Part shown: positions 61,858-64,000 of the stretch, piece after piece
Position numbering within the stretch: position 1 is the first letter of the stretch
Layout of the letters: each line of letters starts with the position of its first letter
Source: Streptomyces sp. Tu 3180
GTDB lineage: Bacteria; Actinomycetota; Actinomycetes; Streptomycetales; Streptomycetaceae
Reading direction: 5' to 3'
Assembly (NCBI RefSeq): GCF_009852415.1
Contig: NZ_WOXS01000002.1
Span: forward strand, 3,698,001 to 3,762,000
Length of the DNA: 64,000 nt
The notes under the pieces: generated by a model
The model's input: only the letters and a program-made list of their open reading frames with translations
The model's database searches: none
What the model was told of the DNA's origin: nothing
Translations under genes and position numbers: made by a program

Positions 61858-62535
61858 GTGACGGCCGTAGTTGTGTTCATCGTGGAAGAGACGATCCCGG
61901 GCACCGAAGCCGCACAGATCCCGAAGCAGCGCGGGGCACCGCTGCTGGACACCGCAGTTCGCTACGCCGAGGAGCGACACTGGGACGTGTTCCCGGGCAC
62001 CTGGCTGGAGACCGTCGACGGGGTGCACCGCTGCTCGTGCGGTGACGCCGCGTGCCCCGCGCCCGGCGCGCACCCGGCCGGGCCCGACTGGGCGACCCGG
62101 GCGACCGGCAGCGCCACCGTCGCCCGCCGCATGTGGCAGCAGCACCCGGCCGCCTCGATCCTGCTGCCCACGGGCCGTACCTTCGACGCCGTCTCGGTCC
62201 CCGAGACGGCCGGGTTCCTGGCGCTGGCCCGGATGCAGCGGATGGAGCTGCCGCTCGGCCCGGTGACCCTGACGCCGGCCCGGCGCATGGAGTTCTTCGT
62301 GCTGCCGGGCGCGGCGGCGAAGGTGCCGCACCTGGTGCGGGGGCTGGGCTGGGCCCCGTCCTCGCTCGATCTGACGGTGCTGGGCGAGGGGACGTACGTC
62401 GCCGCGCCGCCCACGCGGTTCGGTTCCCGGGGGGCCGTGCAGTGGGCCTGCCGGCCGACGCCGGCGAACCGGTGGCTGCCGGACGCGGAGGAGCTGATCC
62501 CGCCGCTGGCCTACGCGTGCGGGCGGGACCGGTAG
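61858..62535 (+). CDS. Bifunctional DNA primase/polymerase-like (Prim-Pol) protein
   Basis: 225 residues from GTG 61858; GTG 61873 (beginning VFIVEET) is equally likely. Key stretches are LLDTAVRYAEERHWDVFPGT, HRCSCGDAACPAPGAHPA (a zinc-type CxC..C..H knuckle) and ATVARRMWQQHPAASILLPT. They follow the pattern of AEP-type primase-polymerase N-terminal domains common on actinobacterial mobile elements. Catalytic DxD residues are not obvious; AVSVPETAGF replaces the usual D.D..G. It may be a domesticated, inactive relative. It stands alone between regulators. Confidence 0.82.
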   Translation: MTAVVVFIVEETIPGTEAAQIPKQRGAPLLDTAVRYAEERHWDVFPGTWLETVDGVHRCSCGDAACPAPGAHPAGPDWATRATGSATVARRMWQQHPAASILLPTGRTFDAVSVPETAGFLALARMQRMELPLGPVTLTPARRMEFFVLPGAAAKVPHLVRGLGWAPSSLDLTVLGEGTYVAAPPTRFGSRGAVQWACRPTPANRWLPDAEELIPPLAYACGRDR

Positions 62536-62686
62536 GGCGCCCGCGGGCACGCTGTACGGAGCGGCCCTGACCCTGCTGGGCCTGCGCCTCGCCGCCCCGC
62601 GGACGGCCCGCCGTCTGCCGGAGATCCTCGCGGCGGTCAGCAGGGGGTGAGCGGGCTCCCGGGGGATCCGCCCGGGGCCCTGCGCG

Positions 62687-63565
62687 TCAGGGCCGGCCGA
62701 GCGCCTCCAGGAACGGCTCGATCGCCGCCCGCCAGGCCTCCGGCTGGTCGTAGTGGACCAGGTGGCCCGCGTCGGCCACCTCCGCGTACTGGCCGTGGGG
62801 CAGGACGCGCACCATCTCCTGCGCCTCCGCGCGCCCCAGTTCGCCGTCGAGGCCGCGGACCACCAGGGCGGGGCACCGCACCTGGGCCAGTTCCTCCCAG
62901 TGGGCGTCGAACACCCAGGTCTCGCGGGAGCGGAGCATCTGCTCCGGGTCGAAGACCGGACGCCAGCCGTCCGGGGACTCGGCCATCACCTCGGCGTAGA
63001 ACGCGCCGCGCGCCGGGTTGGGCCGCTCCACCCACGGGTCGTCCTCGCCGAACCACTTGCGCACGTCGGCGAGCGTGGCGAACGGAACCGGCCAGGCCCT
63101 GAACCACTCGGCCCACTCGCGCTGCGAGGCGCCGCCGAGGGCGGAGGCCCGCATGTCGCAGATGACCAGCCCGCGGACCAGGTCGGGGCGCTTGGCGGCC
63201 AGCTGCCACGCGGTCAGCGCGCCCATGGCGTGGCCGATGAGGACGGACGGGCCGAGCCCGAGCTGTTCGAGGGCGGCCTCGGCGTCGGCGACGTAGGCGT
63301 CGCGGGTGAAGGCGGCCTGCGGGGGCTTGTCGCTGCGGCCGTGGCCGCGCTGGTCGAGGGCGACGGCGCGGTGGCGTTCGGAGAGCCAGCGGGCGGTGGA
63401 CGCCCAGTGCGAGGCGCGGCCCATCAGGCCGTGCAGTAACAGCACGCCCGGGGCGCCCTGCGCGGCGCCCTCCGCCGGGTCGGCCCCGGTCTTGGGCGGG
63501 TCGCCGAACTCCCAGGCGGCGAGTCGTACGCCGTCCGCCCCGGTCACGTCGATGCGTCGCGCCAT
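62687..63565 (-). CDS. Alpha/beta-hydrolase-fold protein with Ala at the nucleophile position
   Basis: 292 residues. The fold is complete: VLLLHGLMGRASHWASTARW (oxyanion loop), DQRGHGRSDKP, LIGHAMGALTAWQLA at the nucleophile elbow, an acid in LVVRGLDGEL, and the histidine in VADAGHLVHYDQP. At the elbow the usual GHSMG reads GHAMG, so Ala113 replaces the catalytic serine (codon GCC). Either the protein is not a hydrolase or it uses another residue. Closely similar streptomycete proteins are annotated plain alpha/beta hydrolases. It is convergent with the Prim-Pol gene. Confidence 0.93.
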   Translation of the reverse strand: MARRIDVTGADGVRLAAWEFGDPPKTGADPAEGAAQGAPGVLLLHGLMGRASHWASTARWLSERHRAVALDQRGHGRSDKPPQAAFTRDAYVADAEAALEQLGLGPSVLIGHAMGALTAWQLAAKRPDLVRGLVICDMRASALGGASQREWAEWFRAWPVPFATLADVRKWFGEDDPWVERPNPARGAFYAEVMAESPDGWRPVFDPEQMLRSRETWVFDAHWEELAQVRCPALVVRGLDGELGRAEAQEMVRVLPHGQYAEVADAGHLVHYDQPEAWRAAIEPFLEALGRP

Positions 63566-64000
63566 GGTCGTGGCACCCCCAAGCTCCCTGACTGCCCGCT
63601 GCCTGCCGTGCTCGTCCTGCCCGCTGCCGCGGTCGCCCGCAGATTATCGAATGCGCATTCGAGAATGCCGTCCTGGCCGGAAACACCCCTCGTTCGAGTG
63701 ACATCTCTCGGGGATTGATCGCCGCGACCGCGGGGAGATCTTCAACGGGAGGCGGACCGCTCGGGGAAACCGGTCCGAGGGGAATGACCCTGAGAGCTCG
63801 GGGCTCCGGGTCAGCACAGGGGAGGACGGGCCCCGGCGCCCTAGGGCGCCGGGGCTCCTCACGTGGTCACGGCACATCGTCCCGCCCTTCCCCGGCCGGG
63901 CGGCACCGCTGCCGGGCCCGGCCAAGAACCCCTCAGGTCATATGCCTCACGCGACAGCCTCGCACGCGGATCCGGCGGGCGCTGGAATTCGACGTACTGG
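63566..64000. other. Gene-free stretch to the window edge
   Basis: No convincing coding sequence. It holds the upstream region of the hydrolase gene (an AT-richer patch at 63640-63720, including AATGCGCATTCGAGAATG) and a 26-bp palindrome at 63830-63855. A gene entering from the right would end near 63880-63950, but I cannot see its frame. Confidence 0.5.
63830..63855. terminator. Perfect 26-bp palindrome, probable terminator
   Basis: GCCCCGGCGCCCT (63830-63842) and AGGGCGCCGGGGC (63843-63855) are exactly complementary with no spacer. It is probably the terminator of a gene lying beyond the right edge and reading leftward. Confidence 0.65.

Noticed and set aside
62536..62650. A short hydrophobic frame after the Prim-Pol gene (TLYGAALTLLGLRLAAPR, ending at a stop near 62650)
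   Set aside because: The composition is protein-like but there is no start codon or ribosome site. It may be the tail of a lost gene, but support is too thin.

Overview
The window is chromosomal DNA of a Streptomyces species. GC content is very high, start codons are often GTG, and it carries lineage markers: afsR, afsS and afsK, a WhiJ-like/DUF397 pair, FO synthase (fbiC), a GOLPH3-like protein, an NsdA-like regulator and an SCO4402-family protein. From memory (not searchable here) the order from about 15.7 kb onward resembles the Streptomyces coelicolor block running downward from about SCO4444 (glutathione peroxidase) through afsR/afsS/afsK to about SCO4400.

Region 1 (1-15.4 kb) looks like accessory sequence. 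Genes are sparse and mostly small or hypothetical: DUF4397, DUF1540, a formylglycine-enzyme-fold protein, a LppX-like lipoprotein and DUF6584. Long gene-free gaps hold a 27-bp tandem repeat, a dispersed 116-bp repeat in two copies, a decayed IS5-type transposase and a frameshifted MerR effector-domain fragment. Inside it sits a cold-shock cluster (CspA-like protein, DEAD-box helicase, CBS protein, an internally shortened SCO5918-like gene). A MerR-like regulator lies behind a long, strongly structured leader.

Region 2 (15.4-31 kb): glutathione peroxidase, a WhiJ-like regulator with its DUF397 partner and candidate operators, a GOLPH3-like protein, a D,D-carboxypeptidase with a roughly 500-residue acidic N-terminus, a polytopic membrane protein, a sodium:solute symporter, a divergent ADP-ribosylglycohydrolase-like protein, DUF2165 and a YkuD-like protein without its cysteine.

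Region 3 (28.5-34.3 kb): F420 biology. fbiC is translationally coupled to a luciferase-like F420 oxidoreductase, and a Ddn-type deazaflavin oxidoreductase lies nearby, beside a Tat-exported PHP-domain metallohydrolase.

Region 4 (34.4-43 kb): the global antibiotic-control locus. AfsR (SARP-NB-ARC-TPR) is followed by AfsS, which has three repeats, an AfsR-type direct-repeat operator and a strong leader hairpin. Convergent to these are a secreted low-complexity protein, the kinase AfsK and a VOC protein that may be the AfsK-binding protein KbpA. A TetR regulator is divergent.

Region 5 (43-64 kb): Lrp/LysE divergent pair, two FMN-binding oxidases, GNAT, flavoprotein monooxygenase, MFS, GlxA-type regulator, then a regulatory block (anti-sigma-type ATPase, four-EF-hand protein, STAS antagonist, sigma factor overlapped by a zinc-anti-sigma/maleylpyruvate-isomerase-fold protein), PurU, SCO4402-like protein, substrate-binding lipoprotein, a proline-rich membrane protein with repeated TQ motifs, an NsdA-like regulator, a Prim-Pol-like protein and an alpha/beta hydrolase with alanine in the nucleophile position. 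No tRNA, rRNA or CRISPR array was seen.
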